DNA of 64,000 nt from Microcebus murinus (lineage: Eukaryota > Chordata > Mammalia > Primates > Cheirogaleidae). The position numbers were made by a program, and so were the translations under genes. Below the pieces are notes generated by a model. The model worked only from the letters and a program-made list of their open reading frames with translations. It did no database searches and had not been told where the DNA came from. Position 1 is the first letter of the stretch, and each line of letters starts with the position of its first letter. Below, piece after piece: positions 10,990-23,569 of this stretch. The DNA is taken from NCBI RefSeq assembly GCF_040939455.1, contig NC_134104.1:138854501-138918500 (forward strand). The letters run 5' to 3'.

Positions 10990-12120
10990 ACCTGGAGTCC
11001 ATGTACTTAGGTGGACAAAACTTGACAGCTTGACAGGTTGAGATTGTTTATACTAATCTCAATTGGAATGTGGCATGTTCTTCTATTTCGACTGTAGGCA
11101 ATAGACTGCAGTAGTATCGGCAGTACTTGTAAATTTGTCAACGTAAAAGGTATAGATATTTTTGTATCCTCTTACGATTGTTGGTATAACAAAATATCAC
11201 TTACACTTATCACTGATTTTAAATTATGATTGTTACTGAACCTATCACTGGGTATTATTGTATAAGGCATTAATAAAGAAGCATACATATTACTGTAGCA
11301 TAAATTTGTGGGAGGAGGGTTTCTATTTCAATAACTATATTTTAATATAATTGGCTTCATAAGCCTATGTATTTTACTTTGTACATTTAAAATCATTATT
11401 TGGAGGAGCCCTTGAGTTGTGTCAAAGGAATCCATGGCATACACACAGAGACATGCATGCACAAAAGTAAATGATTAAAAACTCTCACATCAGAGGAGGT
11501 GGAAGGTCTGGAAGCCAGAAAGCTAGGGCAGAAGCTAGGACACAACCCAACAATGATGCCCAGAGGGCTTCAAGTCAGGAGGAAACATGGGAAGGAAGAC
11601 AGACCTTCAAGAGGTATGACACTTTGAAAAAGTGTCAGCTGGATCTAGAGGAGAGAATAGACCCATGCAATTCAGGCAATAAAAAAAAAAAAAATGAGTA
11701 GAATAAAATGAGTGCTAAACAAATGACAAAATAACTAAAACAAAATTTAGGACACAGAGCTGGTTCAGAGTCAGCTTTGTGATCTCTTTCAAGATAATGG
11801 TAGGACTTCCCAAAGGAGATATGCCATAGGAAAACAAAAATGTCTCTGAGGAGCTCAGCTCAGAGGTCAGGGTAGGGTGAGTCTACTTGGAAAGTTCCTG
11901 TATGGAGTTGAGGGTAGGGACATAAATGCATTCTCCCGGGAAGAGGTACGGAGGACACCAAGGTCCTTTGGCATTGGGGCTCCAGCTCTGATCCCCTGGA
12001 ATTCTTCTGCCTCTGCCTTCTTCTATGTATTGTTTCCCTAAGTCATCCTTAAGGAGTGGCATGACTATGGTGACTATAGCAATTCCCAGCCTTTCACCTT
12101 CAGACAGCATCCACCAGAGA
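10990..12120. other. Unique sequence, nothing assigned
   Basis: AT-rich to mixed sequence. Short frames at 11471-11701 (ends in a poly(A)-encoded lysine run) and 11883-12110 have no recognised motif. Confidence 0.45.
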
Positions 12121-12125
12121 AAGAG

Positions 12126-12345
12126 TTTTTCTTTTTTTTTTTCCTTTTATTTCATTATATTATGGGGGTACAAATATTGTTAGGGTTACAAATATTGCCC
12201 TGCCCCCCCTCCCTGCTCCCAACATGTCAGAGATTCAAGCGTGTCCAATCCCCAGGTGGCGCACACTGCACACACTATGTAAGTATACACCCTTCTCCTC
12301 CTCCCCCCTCCCACCTGCCCACCACCCGATAAAAAGTTGTTTTTA
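12126..12345 (-). mobile_element. L1 3' UTR, strepsirrhine lineage
   Basis: The plus strand begins with a poly(T) tract, then TATTATGGGGGTACAAATATTG and GCGTGTCCAATCCCCAGGTGGCGCACACTGC, then a C-rich block (the complement of the G-rich 3' UTR). This matches the other young L1 3' ends in reverse. Sequence continuing to about 12500 (TTGGTTACATTGTATATCTTTGCC..., pyrimidine-rich) may be further 3' UTR of another subfamily, which I could not confirm. Confidence 0.75.
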
Positions 12346-12499
12346 TGGTTTGTTTTGTTTTTGACATTTTGGTTACATTGTATATCTTTGCCTCTCTCTA
12401 AGAAGGGTTAGAGTTATGCCCTTCCCCTCCAAAATGCTCCCCACATCCCTAAGATTGGGTCTCTCCTCCCCTCCCCCTGAATCCTGGTGAGCATTACCA

Positions 12500-14100
12500 C
12501 CATTTGAGAACCATAGTTTTAATCAGTCAGTACCAAGGAGTTTTTCTCTTCTAGTAACCCCTAGGGGAAGAGAGCTTCTCCTTTGCCCCAAATTCCCAGA
12601 TGTTCATTCTTCTCAGGTTGCCTGGGATCAGGTGGCCCCTCTGAACTGGGAATGGCACAACCATCTCTGTCTAGAAGAGTCCCCACCCATGCTATTGTCC
12701 CAGTGTAATTATTAACAGTGGCCCTTTCATTCTCAAAACCGTCCAGTTCAAATGGCAAAGAGTGTGGCCACTTTCCCCCAAATAATCACTAAGGCTAGGG
12801 AATGCAGAGATTGATTCACTTGGGATATGTGCTCTACTCCTAGTCTAGGGGGTTGGGTAGGAAAAAATTTCTTAGAACAAAATCAAGACAGGTACCAGAA
12901 AAAAAAAAAAAAAGAAAAGAAAAAGAAAACCATGGAATCTGGAGAGCAAAATTCAGAGATGCCTACCTGAATAGGTGCAATGGAGTTAAGTAAACTGTTT
13001 AAGTTAGAAAAGAAATACGCAGAACAAGGCAAAACTTAGAAACTTAGAAAGTGGTGAATACAAGAGACTAATTTTGCTCAAGAAATAGGAGGGAAGAATT
13101 TAAAAGAGGTGACTAGTTCATACTAAGTTGTGAGTAGTAGCCCCGATTTATTTATCCTATGTCTCCCAGCAACTTTGAGTGCAGTGCCTGGCAGTTTTTG
13201 AGATTTTTAATTGAAATAAAAATATCAGGGACCATTAGCTCTCGGCACATAAAATCCTTTCTGTGACCCAGGAATACTGCCATTCCCCAACAAGACTGCT
13301 TTTGCACGCAGCGTGTGCAGTGTGCGCTAAGATGGCGACAGCTCCTTCACTCCACCTCATTTAGCACCTTCTCTGTGAGGAGCCTTGGTGAGAATACAGG
13401 GATGAGGAATTAAGAGTCTTCTCTCAAGCAGCCTGCATGCTATCAGGTATAAACTTCATAGAGCCTAGTGTACAGACATCTAACTTTTTTCCTATTTTTC
13501 AATTTAACCAAGTTCTCAAGCCACTATGATCAGGAGAAAATTGATACTCTTTTCAACTCAATGTAACTCGGAATCTTCTGGATTTAAATTTGATCAATTC
13601 AGGGCTGACATTTAGTCTGTTGAAAATCTCCATCCAGGACCAGCTATGTAATTTGGGGGGTCAGTTGCAAAAGGATGATGCAGGACCACTTGTTGAAAAT
13701 TATTAATCATTTCAAGCATCAAAGCATTAAATTAAGTGCAAGACCTTTCTGAGCATGAGACCTGTTACAGGTCCCAGGCCATGGAGCCAGCCCTGTCTCT
13801 CTTCTCTCTCTCTTCTTCCTCCGTATCCTCTGTAAGATGAGACTGTTTGAGTGCTTTTATGTTCCCTCTACCCAGGCTTATGAGGCCGGTTTGATACTCT
13901 TGATTGTAGAGTACTATCCAGCGAGTAGGCCTCTTCCATTTAGAATCTTCATTTGCCACTCACATTACATCTTCCCATCCATTCCAACATTGTCCATTGA
14001 TTACCACGCTGAGGTCTGTTTGTTTACAGCCCCATCTCAGTTACTTGACTCGGTTGGTACATAGTGAGTCATGTACACACTCTCTCCAACTTATTGCAAA
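12500..14100. other. Mostly unique sequence; degraded repeat near 13630-13790
   Basis: A 30-bp A-rich run lies near 12898-12930. The stretch with GGGGGGTCAGTTGCAAAAGGATGATGCAGGACC to CCATGGAGCCAGCCCTG resembles a known mammal-wide repeat I cannot name. No gene is supported. Confidence 0.35.
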
Positions 14101-14900
14101 TTCATAAATTTCACTCTTTCGCTCTGGTGAACAGTACTTTGGCTGCATATGAGATTATTGAGGCACAGACTTTTTCTCTTGGAGTTATATAGAAACATTA
14201 TTCCACTATCTTCTAATTTGCAGTGTTGCTGAAATAAAGTTCAAATACCAGTCTGATTCTTTTTCTCCATGTTAAGTAACTTTTTTCTCTATCCTGAAGT
14301 TTATAGGATTTTCTCTTTACCCTTTGACTTTAGCAATTTTACCAGGATATACTGAGTTATAGGGCTTTTCTCTTCAATACTAGCTGGTCCTTGGAACACT
14401 TCTCAGAACTCTGCAGACTAAGGGTTTTCTTTAGCTTCAATTCTCTCATCAGCTCAGATGAATTTCTTTTTATTATTTATTTATGAGTTAGCTCTCCTCC
14501 ATCTGTTCTTTGCTCCTTCTGGAACTGCTACTGCTCATATATTAGGTCTCGTGGATGTATACACCAATTTACTTAAGTTCTCACTCCATGATTTCCTTCT
14601 CTTTGCAATTTTGCTCTGAGTTATAAAATAGTCCTTGCTCTTGATTTTCCAGTTCAAGTCTCAACAATCATCCTCTTCAATTTGCCTACAAAACTTTCAG
14701 ATTAAAAGACCATAGTTTGTGTTCCCGAGAATGTTCTTTTCTTTACACTGAGGTCAAATCTCCCTTGGTGTTCTTATCATCTTCACACTTGAGTTCTTGA
14801 ATGTGTTTTCTAGCACCTGCATTTCCCTGAAGAGTTGCCCAGACTGATGCTTGCTGCGGCTTCTCTTATCTTGCTCTGGATTCTATATATCTTTACTCCT
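14100..14900. repeat. Possible ancient L1-type sequence
   Basis: TTCCACTATCTTCTAATTTGCAGTGTTGC, CTGAAGTTTATAGGATTTTCTCTTTACC and CTCCTTCTGGAACTGCTACTGCTCATATATTAGGTC resemble a T-rich ancient repeat found widely in mammals and usually assigned to old L1 families. Very diverged; orientation not assigned. Confidence 0.35.
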
Positions 14901-15007
14901 GGGTTCAGGCCTACCAGTGGTACATACACCAAGAGAGGGCAGTAGGAAGAGTCTACCCTGCATGCCAGCTACTAAGGTGTACAGTATCTGTAGAGAAATT
15001 AAAAATA

Positions 15008-15327
15008 GACCAGGCACGGTGGCCCAGGCCTATAATCCTAGCACTCTGGGAGGTTGAGGCAGGAGGATTGCTTGAGGTCAGGAGTTGGAGACCAGCCTGA
15101 GCAAGAATGAGACCCCGTCTCTACTAAAAATAGAAAAAAACAGAAAAAATTAGCATATGGTGGCACACACCTGTAGTCCCAGCTACTCAGGAGGCTTAGG
15201 CAGGAGGATTTCTTGAGCTCAGGAGTTTGAGGTTGCTGTAAGCTAGGTTGACACCATGGCACTCTAGCATGGGCAACAGAGCAAGACACCATCTCAAAAA
15301 ACAAAATAAACAAACAAAAAACCTCAT
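15008..15327 (+). mobile_element. Alu SINE with perfect 15-bp TSD
   Basis: A full dimeric Alu: CCAGGCACGGTGGCCCAGGCCTATAATCCTAGC, a linker AAATTAGCATATGGTGG, and a right arm with GCTGTAAGCTAGGTTGACACCATGGCACTC, ending in an A-rich tail with AAACAAACAAAAAA. The duplicated target GAGAAATTAAAAATA is identical at 14993-15007 and 15328-15342, which fixes both borders and shows insertion by L1-type target-primed reverse transcription. Confidence 0.95.
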
Positions 15328-15342
15328 GAGAAATTAAAAATA

Positions 15343-17230
15343 ATAATAAAAGCTAACTAGATGCAAGTCTGCCTTTTATTTGTATCATACACAGCAATTT
15401 GAAAACGTCAGTGATAAAAATATACCTCTCACCCCCAAAATCTTCTGTTGCTTTAAGTTTCAACGATTGCTGTGTTTACCACTGAGTTTTAATCATACAT
15501 ATGTAAGCTTTAAATTAGCACATTTTAATCACTTATCTTTTAATAAACATTGTATCATACATGGAAGTTAATGCAGAAAACTCTCAGTTATAAAGCTGGC
15601 CCCCAACACACCCAGACTCAGTTATGGGATCCTCTGAAGGCTAAGTTCATAGCAGTGCAGAATTGCCCCAGCTTACTTCCTGTGCAGTTCACAGCTCCAA
15701 TCCCTGTGGTATACTATACATCCCTACATCGAAACAGCAGATTCTAAGTAAATGCTGACAGCACAATGACTGTAAAGGTGAAGAAACAGAACTTGGGTCA
15801 CTTGAGTTCCATTACTGTAGGAATACCTGGAATATTTGTGCTAAAATATTTTACAATGAAAAGGAGTAAAAACTATAATCTGTAACAATTTTGTTTGAGA
15901 AGTGAAAAATTTAGTTCATACTTGAAATATTTTTGTGAATGTAGATAACATTTTAAAAATTGAAATTTCTTGTTTTTCATTGCTATTTACTTAAAGGCAA
16001 TTAAATTAGATAATGATTATTACCAGGTCCTATGTGATTGTCACTGAACATAATATCATATAAAGGAGTGGGTATTAAGGCATGACCCATGTTGGGTCTC
16101 AAATAAGTAAGAACTCCCTGGGCCCAGCTTTGGGTGCCTTGGCTGACAGTCATGGTGCATGGTCTTTATTTACCATGGATCAGTGATGACCCGGCTGGCC
16201 AGTTGTCATCACAATGGCAGTATCAGGACAAAGTCTCTGTGCTCCTTGGCTATATTTGCAAACACTAGTACTTTCGGGGCCTCAGAAGTAGGGAGGACTC
16301 ACCCCACTTTTTTCAGATCCATCATAATGTTTTAGGATCTGGCACCAGCAAGAAGTCCCAGAACCTCTCCTAGGGCCAGTGCTCACCCAGCCTCTCAGAC
16401 CTCTGCTGGCCATATTTTCTCCAGGATCAAACTGCACTTGGGTCCTCAGCCCCAGGGCTCTGCTGGTGACTCTGTTCTCATTAGCTCCAGAGATGGAAAA
16501 AATCTTAAGTCAGCTCCCTCCGTGCACCCTAGCAAAGCCCAAGGCCTGATGAAATCTTTCAGATCCTTCTGCCTGCAGGAAAATTAAATTTGAGCTGGGA
16601 AGAGTTCAGCTGGCTTTGCAAGAGCAGGCCTGTCATCTTCCCAGTGTCCCCAGCACTGGTTCACACAGTCACAGCTTCGGATGTGCAATGTGTAACTATA
16701 TTTTTTTGGTAACGAAACTTAATTCAGTTCTTTTGCCACTCTTTTTTCCACTTGAAATTGAGAAACCTAACTTTTTTGATAAATGTAAATTGAAACTGAC
16801 AGATTTAAACAAGATCAGCATTTAAATGTGTTCAATTCAAGATACTCTCTATCCCCCTTCTCCTCCTCCTAGTCTCTGAGTTGACCTGAGTTCCCAGATT
16901 ACTATCCACATTGACTGGACTATTCCAGGAAACTCTTGTCCAGGAAGATGAAATTTCAAATACCTTTTATCATATGTTTCAGGAACTTCCTGTAAGTATT
17001 CAACAAATGATAATAAATAAATCAACCAGGCTCATCAACAATCCAAGACCTGCTTTGAACCCTTTGCCTTGAAATTCTTACCTAGCTGTGCCAACTCATC
17101 CCAAACTATTTTATCATGAACTTTGCTCACTTTTAATGGAATCACAGATGTTGCAACTTGGCCCTCCCTCTTCTGAGATGGCATTAAGACTCTGTCAAGG
17201 GAATAATCTCCTTTACTATAGTAAGCAATA
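15343..17230. other. Unique sequence, nothing assigned
   Basis: No gene or named repeat recognised. 16080-16680 is more GC-rich than its surroundings, with no long frame and no clear repeat signature; an old LTR is possible. Confidence 0.4.
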
Positions 17231-17233
17231 CAC

Positions 17234-17447
17234 TTTTTTTCTTTTTGGAGACAGAGTCTCGCTCTGTTGCCCAGGTGCCAGCCTTGCTCACAGCGACCTC
17301 AAACTCCTGGAATTAAGCAATCCTTCTGCCCAGCCTCCCAAGTAGCTGGGACTACAGGCATGCGCCACCATGCCCAGTTAATTTTTTCTATATATTTTTA
17401 GTTGTCCAGCTAATTTCTTACTCTTTTAGTAGAGATGGGATCTCGCC
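17234..17447 (-). mobile_element. Alu SINE, 5'-truncated
   Basis: The reverse complement of an Alu: poly(T)-rich start, GGAGACAGAGTCTCGCTCTGTTGCCC, AGTAGCTGGGACTACAGGCATGCGCCACC, then TAGTAGAGATGGGATCTCGCC where the copy stops inside the left arm. The distal left arm is missing. Possible imperfect TSD CAATACAC / CAATAAAC. Confidence 0.9.
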
Positions 17448-17655
17448 AATAAACTTGAATTTGCTTTATCAACAAGTTATTTTGGTGATATTTTGCAGAA
17501 CCAGCATTCAACACTGTAACTTTTGTATTATTTACAGAAGCTTATTTATGAAATTTAAAACTAAAAAAGTAATTATCCTAGACTGTATCCATCAATCCCT
17601 GGGGGCAGGTCGTATAAAAGGGAAGAATAATGGGCATAAGAAATTGGGTATATGA

Positions 17656-17722
17656 AAGAAGAAAAAGGAAGAGGGGGAGTGGGAGAGGGAGAAGAAGGAA
17701 GGGGAGGAAAGGGGAGAGGGAT
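17656..17722 (+). repeat. GA-rich low-complexity tract
   Basis: An almost pure purine run (AAAGAAGAAAAAGGAAGAGGGGGAG and onward) of roughly 65 bp. Confidence 0.85.
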
Positions 17723-17724
17723 AA

Positions 17725-17890
17725 TTCATCTAATCCTTAAAAGAAAGGTACAAAGTAAGTATTACCCCCAATTTACAGATGGGGAAGCTAAAGCATAAAG
17801 ATCAGGTAACTTTCCCTAAATAACATAGCTAGGAAATGGCAGAACTGGCAGTGAATTCATGCAGTCTTGCTTCTGAGTTTCTGTTTTTAA
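17725..17890 (-). repeat. MIR SINE
   Basis: Antisense MIR order: TAATCCTTAAAAGAAAGG, TTACCCCCAATTTACAGATGGGGAAGC, TAACTTTCCCTAAATAACATAGCTAGGAAATGGC. Confidence 0.8.
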
Positions 17891-18004
17891 ACACTATGAT
17901 AGTATCTTATTTTTGTGAAACAACAATTACAAAAGCTTATGATAAATGCCAAAGCATAGTTATGAACAGAACTTAAGGAAACAGTAGTCCACTCTACCTA
18001 GAGG

Positions 18005-18300
18005 TGGCATGAGGTGAAGAGACAAGGCTCTGTTGGGCTTCATATAAGGTATAATGCTCAAGTTGAGTCTTGAAAGATGAGTAGATGTTCCCCCAGGTAA
18101 GTTGATCCAGAGAACATGAATCCCTAAAGGAACCAAGAGTGTGAAGTATTCAGGGAAATGGTAAGTAGCTTCCATAGATTGGACCACGAGGAGATGTGAG
18201 AGGGAAGGCAGGCACTATGAGAGACAAGACCAGCCAGGCTGTAAGGGCTGGATTGTCCAAGGTCCCATGAGCTGAGCCAGGGGGTTTGATCTAGAGTATG
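18005..18300 (-). repeat. Possible L2 LINE fragment
   Basis: CAAGTTGAGTCTTGAAAGATGAGTAGATGTTC is close to the antisense L2 3' phrase 'gagtcttgaaggatgagtagg'. The following sequence is too diverged for sure extension. Confidence 0.45.
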
Positions 18301-18339
18301 AATTTCTAGATTTAGCTATGAGCAGCTAAAGGGATGCTT

Positions 18340-19190
18340 CATCTTCCCTCCCATGGAGCTTCTCAAATCATCAAAGAAATGGAATCAAAACCTTCTGTTC
18401 CCCCAGCAGAAACCTGGCCACCACTTCCTACCCCCACCACTGCCTCAAAAAATGAAAGGGCTACTGCAGTGTGGAAACTCCTCCATTGAAACAGACACCT
18501 CATTGCCCAGTCCTGAAAGAGGAAATTAGGGTGAGATCACTGTTGTGCACAGGAAAATAAAGTTTTCCACTTTAGCATTCTCCATAAGAATTCCTTCTCC
18601 TGGGGCCAAAAGCCAACACAGAAGCATGTGAAGGGGGAAATGGGCAGGTGGGGAGGCTTGAAATGCATGCATCCAGCCAGGCTCCTTTCCCCTTCCCTCA
18701 GTGCCACCCTATGTCACCAGGTATGTGTGCAAAGCAAAGGGGCCACTAAGGAGAAGCCAAACTGGAGGAGAAAGGGAAGATACATTTCTCACCAACTCTC
18801 TGACCCAGGACAAAGAAAGAGCCATGAGGAAGGACAGCAAAAGGTAGCATTTTCAGCATTAATGACTACTTCCCAAGAGCAAGAGTAAAGTAGGGCAGAA
18901 GTCCTCAAGACTTTAGAAACTTTCATTCTCAGGGTGACAGCCTACCCAGCTTAAATGAGAGGCGAGAAAAACAAGCTTCTATTTCTGAATTCCAGTACCA
19001 CTGCAGAAATCTTCCCTTAAAAAATGGCAAGGGCCTTAGCTTGCAATATTAATTCAGAAATTAGCATTCATTTGCATCCATTTCTTATGTCCCCAACATT
19101 ATGAATAAAATTAACTTAATTAATGAAATCAATTGCAGAAGTATCAAAGCCATTATCTGAGCATGACAGAAAAGAAACCCAGAACACACA
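18340..19190. other. Unique sequence, nothing assigned
   Basis: No recognised repeat. The 86-codon frame at 18628-18888 has no recognisable motif. Confidence 0.45.
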
Positions 19191-19194
19191 CACA

Positions 19195-19285
19195 CACATG
19201 TAAAACTTTTCGTTGTCTGGCACACAGCAGGAGCTTAATAGGAGTATATGGACAGAGTAAATGAATGAATGAATGAATAGTCCCT
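19195..19285 (+). repeat. L2 LINE 3' terminus with (GAAT)n
   Basis: TCTGGCACACAGCAGGAGCTTAATAGGAGT followed by AAATGAATGAATGAATGAATAG is the sense L2 3' end with its characteristic short tandem repeat tail. Confidence 0.7.
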
Positions 19286-19289
19286 TTAG

Positions 19290-20260
19290 TAGCTGTTTGC
19301 TATATTCCTTACCCTTTCTGGGCCTCAATATAAGCAAGGAATATGGATGAATTGATGTCACTAACCTGACTTAACCCTGGTGCCAAGTGGACGGCAGAGT
19401 CCAGTGGCATCACTTCAACCTGAGAGCCGGGTTGAGACCCTGCCACCAGCCAGATAACCATGTGATCAAGCCGTCATCTGTGATCCACCATCCATTGCCT
19501 CCTCCCAGCTACCCCACCATCAGGGTTCCCCTTTGTCCTGGCTGAGTAGTTGGACACAATGGTGGGCTTTCTGGGGAGGAAGGAAGTGATTCCTGGACTT
19601 TACTCTCAGAGAAGCACCTGCAGGATCCTCAGTAAATAGGACACACCGCTCCCCTCCCCATTCCAGAGGATTCTTAGGGCCATTTGATAAAAGGCACCTG
19701 CACCCAAGACGGCCTGATTAGGAGCTACCTCATGCTCACAAAGCCAAACTCACTCGGCTGAATTCAGAGATGAGTCTTGCAGCCCTGCCACAGCCTTTGG
19801 TGAGGAAGCAAATGAAGTTGTTGCATTCAGAGCCGTCAGGCAGGCTTTGCTGAGCTTTAGGCTCCTGTCTGCGAGGAACTTACCATCTGTTTGGGGAGGC
19901 GAGATTTATGCCCACGGAGCGACTGGAAGGAGCAGCACGCAGAGTATCTAATCAAGAACTAACAGACCTCAAGGGAGGGTTTATCCCTCTCTTCTTTTTG
20001 CCAATGACAGGGAAAGGAATGTTTCTGGGCCACAATAAACATCTCGCAAAACTGAAAGTGAACAAGACTTCATCTAAGAGGCCCTTAGACGCCTCACAAA
20101 ATGGTGATTTCTGGACCGCAAATAGACATTTCTCTCACCTCCACAGTAGGCATGTAGAGAAAAACCAAGGAGGGGTTTTGTGGTATCCTCTCAGACGAGA
20201 GCCAGAGAAGTAAATTGCCTTCCAAAGCTCATTTTGAGCAAATGGATGCCGCTCGAAAGT
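19290..20260. other. Repeat-poor interval with relatively many CpG sites
   Basis: Nothing in my repertoire of repeats matches. CpGs are visibly more frequent than in neighbouring AT-rich DNA (e.g. around 19905-20100). A plus-strand frame of 101 codons (19908-20213) starts with ATG but shows no domain. It could hold a conserved non-coding element; this is an inference only. Confidence 0.35.
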
Positions 20261-20267
20261 TGAGACC

Positions 20268-20445
20268 AGTGGTCCTTCAACTTCTGCGCATCAGAATCAC
20301 CTGGAAGGTTTGTTAAAACAGACCGAGGAATCCCACCGCCAGAGTTTCTGATTCAGCAGGTCCAGATGGAACCTGAGAATTTGCATTTATAATTAATTCC
20401 CAGGTGACGTAGGTGTACACGATTGTGCTGAAGTGGACGCTGTCT
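20268..20445 (+). repeat. MER5A-type hAT non-autonomous element
   Basis: Starts CCAGTGGTCCTTCAACTTCTGCGCATCAGAATCACCTGGAAGG, then GAGTTTCTGATTCAGCAGGTCC, then ATGGAACCTGAGAATTTGCATTTATAATTAATTCCCAGGTGA. These are hallmark MER5A segments in order. Confidence 0.9.
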
Positions 20446-20449
20446 GTAA

Positions 20450-21390
20450 ACGTTCGGTCTGTGCTCAGTAAAGGTGGTGCACGATTCCGCGTAAAGCTAA
20501 ACTGCCAGGTGGGAGGAGAGGGGCCAGGGTAGAAAGTGAAAGGAGGATGGAGGGGGGCAGGGAAAAAAGATGGAAACGGTCACTATGGAAGAGGTTGCAC
20601 TGATTATAGACTAGCGCAGGGTTCAAAAAGTCAAATATCTGTAGGCTCAGGGAGAGTATAAAAATGAGAAAGGGTCAAGCAGGACTGAAAAATGGCCTCT
20701 GTCAGCTACAATGTGAGAGAGACAGCAGTGGGTGGGGTGGTGCTGAGGATCTGGAACTGCAAGCCCTCTCTGACGGAGACAGTCCCTATTTAACCCCAGA
20801 TGGTGGTTGTTTTTCAACGAGTGGCGCCCAGCATTTGCCAGAGTTGCCAATTTTTCAAAAAGACCTAAAATTGTTTGGATGCTTGATTGTAGGCTATACC
20901 CATGAGTAATAATAACCAAACTCATAATAAAAGAAAGAAAGCAGTCCATTCGCTACCTGAGGTGGCCCTGAAAGAGACCAGGATTAAGCAATTTTCCAGA
21001 ATTCGCCTCTGAAACAACAGTTGACATCTCTCAAAGGATCTGAAAATCAGCCCCTCCGGCCAGAAGGCAAGCAGATCATCTCACATTTGGTGTGATGGGG
21101 CTTTAATAGCCTGCCAGGGATATGGAGCCACGTTGCAACCTGGCTTGTAAAGAGATCAATGCCCATTTGTGCAGGATAACACACGTTGTTCATCTCAGAC
21201 CGAGAAAGCAGGTGACATTTCCACTTAACCACAACTCCAGTTGCTGGGCTGCGCTTTCCTGGTGCGGACACCGCTGAGAAAAGCAGCTGTGGTGTGGATT
21301 TCCCCTGGACTCTGTCCCCGGCCTTCCTTCACCGTGGTCTGAGGAAGAAGCTGAGCTCACACCATTGAGAGTTACCAAGAAAGCAGGACG
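20450..21390. other. Repeat-poor sequence, nothing assigned
   Basis: No recognised repeat or gene. Opposing frames at 20647-20949 and 20664-20909 are shadows of each other without protein motifs. CpGs remain frequent near 21230-21330. Confidence 0.4.
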
Positions 21391-21394
21391 AGGA

Positions 21395-21505
21395 GCTCAC
21401 TGGGGCAGGACTGTGTCTCACTCGCCTCCGTATCTCCAGGGCCTGACACAGGGCCCAGCGTAAGGTGGAAACTCAACATCATTGGCCTGAATAAACATCC
21501 TTTGC
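21395..21505 (+). repeat. L2-like 3' fragment
   Basis: CTCACTCGCCTCCGTATCTCCAGGGCCTGACACAGGGCCCAGCGTAAGG then CTGAATAAACATCC fits the sense L2 3' end ('...cagtgcctggcacatagtaggtgctcaataaa'), though diverged. Confidence 0.55.
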
Positions 21506-21914
21506 AATGAGACCCCTTTGGAAAATTGGCCCATTTTCTTAAAAACCTTTATTCTCCCTTCTCCTCTGCTCCAGTCTCCACCCTCCCCTTTGCTCTTCCT
21601 GCTCCCCAAGACACATACCTGAGGGTCCTTTTGGTCCTCATGTGTCTGTGTCTGTAAGACACGCGGCCATTTCAGATGTGAGTCATTTGTAGGGCTGTCG
21701 AGCGGGGGAGTGATCTTTCCTTCCACGGATTCTCTCCAGGGGACTGCAGAATCGGGGAGCAGGTACAAGGAAGAAAAGCCAACTTGAAATTTTAATTTTT
21801 TTTTAAAGCAGCTCTTTATTAGTAGCTAAGGCAGTCTCCATACTAACCAATACATAGTTCCCCATTAAAAATTAAGTTAGAATGTGTGGCTTAATTTAGA
21901 GGCTGAAATAAGGT

Positions 21915-22028
21915 CTAGGGTGATCAACCATCAGTTTGCCTGGGACTGAGGGGGCTCCTGAGATGCTGGGCGTTCAGTACTAAAGCCCAGAAAGTCCTGG
22001 GCAAGCTGGGGTGAATTGGTCACCCTAG
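21915..22028. repeat. Short palindromic DNA transposon (MITE-like, MER53-type)
   Basis: Imperfect terminal inverted repeats of about 30 bp: the left end is CTAGGGTGATCAACC and the right end GGTCACCCTAG. The inner parts (AGTTTGCCTGGGACTG and CCTGGGCAAGCTGGGG) pair as well. Total length is 114 bp with no coding capacity. The structure is directly visible; the family name is a suggestion. Confidence 0.7.
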
Positions 22029-22029
22029 C

Positions 22030-23140
22030 CTGCTACTTCCCCTCCAAATCTAAATATTTGTAACAACACAAGAAGGAGGAAATGGGAGGCTACAGAGAAT
22101 AAGCACCTTGACCTACCCACACTGTTACAGGCACAGGATAAGAGGAAAGAAAGAAGGAAATCTTGAAGCTCCTATTGCACTTTACGGTAGAGCAGTCCAT
22201 CCTCAAACAAGATATAACCCAATCGGATTAGCAAATTGTTCTCCCTTGGCAGTGGGAAGCTAGGAAGAGAATCGGAAGAAAGGCAGAAGAGTGCTGGCAA
22301 GCCCTACTGCCCCAAAGGAATTAATGTCAAGATGGGTTCCTTTTTTTACTCTGTTACAGCACTGTCCTGCCTTTTGGAGGCTTGCTCAAGGACACCTTCA
22401 CAGATTCTAATTTGTCTCAATGCTCAGAAAAAAATAAATTGAAAATTTAGTTTTGCAAATTATTTCTGCAGCCTGATTACTTTGATGCAATGAACTTCAG
22501 CATTCTACCAAAGCAGAGATCAATTCCATTCGGGTTATTTCACCATGAAATGACTTCATTCAGCAACAGTGTCTTAGATACCAAGCAAAGACACTGCAAC
22601 CCCATTGATTGTTGAGAAAGAAGCAAAGAAAAAAAAAAAAAAAAGTACTGCTCCAAATGGAGCATAAATGCCATTTAAAACAATTTCTGGAGAACAGTGA
22701 TTGCAAAGGCCCTGAGCCAGGACAGCTGGGACCAAGCCATCAGATTCCCCTCTTAAGGCACAGTTCCCTGTTGCTGTCAGCAAACCACATATTTCTTAAC
22801 ATTTCTGAAGAAATGTTAAATCAATAAGCTACCTAAAGGTTGCTGACAAATCAGACACTGTTCTATAAAAAAAAAAAAAAAAAAAAAAAAACCATTGCCA
22901 GGTAGAAATTGAAGACTGGAACAATTTTTAGAAGGAAAGGGCCATTTTCCACCAACATCCCACCCTATATTTTGACATATGAGGCATATCAGCTCATATC
23001 AGGGGAACAGTCATAGGTCCTGGTTGATTCAACCAAGTCTTTAAGGTTTAAGACACCCTAAAAAGCACAAATAGAACAGGGGGTGCTCCACAATAATTGT
23101 GAAAATGATTTTTGATTGCAAAGTAATCCCTTTCATCTGA
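22030..23140. other. Unique sequence with two long A runs
   Basis: No gene found. A runs lie at about 22628-22644 and 22865-22890. They have no recognisable retroelement upstream on the plus strand. Confidence 0.45.
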
Positions 23141-23149
23141 GTGGTACTT

Positions 23150-23345
23150 ATAATTTTCAAAGCATTTCACACCACTGTGTCATTAGCTTGCCGTAAAAAC
23201 TCTCCTAGTTTGGCCAAGCCCGATGTTCTTATATTTATCTCATAGCTGAAAAGTTTACCAAGAGAGCCCTTAGAAACTTGTTCTAGATCCCATGGCTAGA
23301 AAATGACTGACCCGTGTCTAAAACCTAAGGTTTCTAATTTCTATT
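23150..23345 (-). repeat. Possible MIR SINE, diverged
   Basis: The order (AGCATTTCACACCACTGTGTCATTAGC, ATAGCTGAAAAGTTTACCAAG, CCCATGGCTAGAAAATGACTGACCCGTGTCTAAAACC) matches an antisense MIR loosely. Confidence 0.45.
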
Positions 23346-23569
23346 CTATAATACATTCCTCTTTCCTTACTCTTCTAGAAACTTAGTACCTTCATCGAAT
23401 CCACCCAAGATTACCTGATATCTCCTACACCACCTGATAATATTTCATATATTCTGCTCCAAAAGAAAGAAGTTTATGATTTCTCCAATAATGAGGCTTA
23501 CTTATATTTCAGAATGTGTCAGAATCCTGTGTTAATAATTGAACAGATTTTCCATCTCCTAAATTTATT

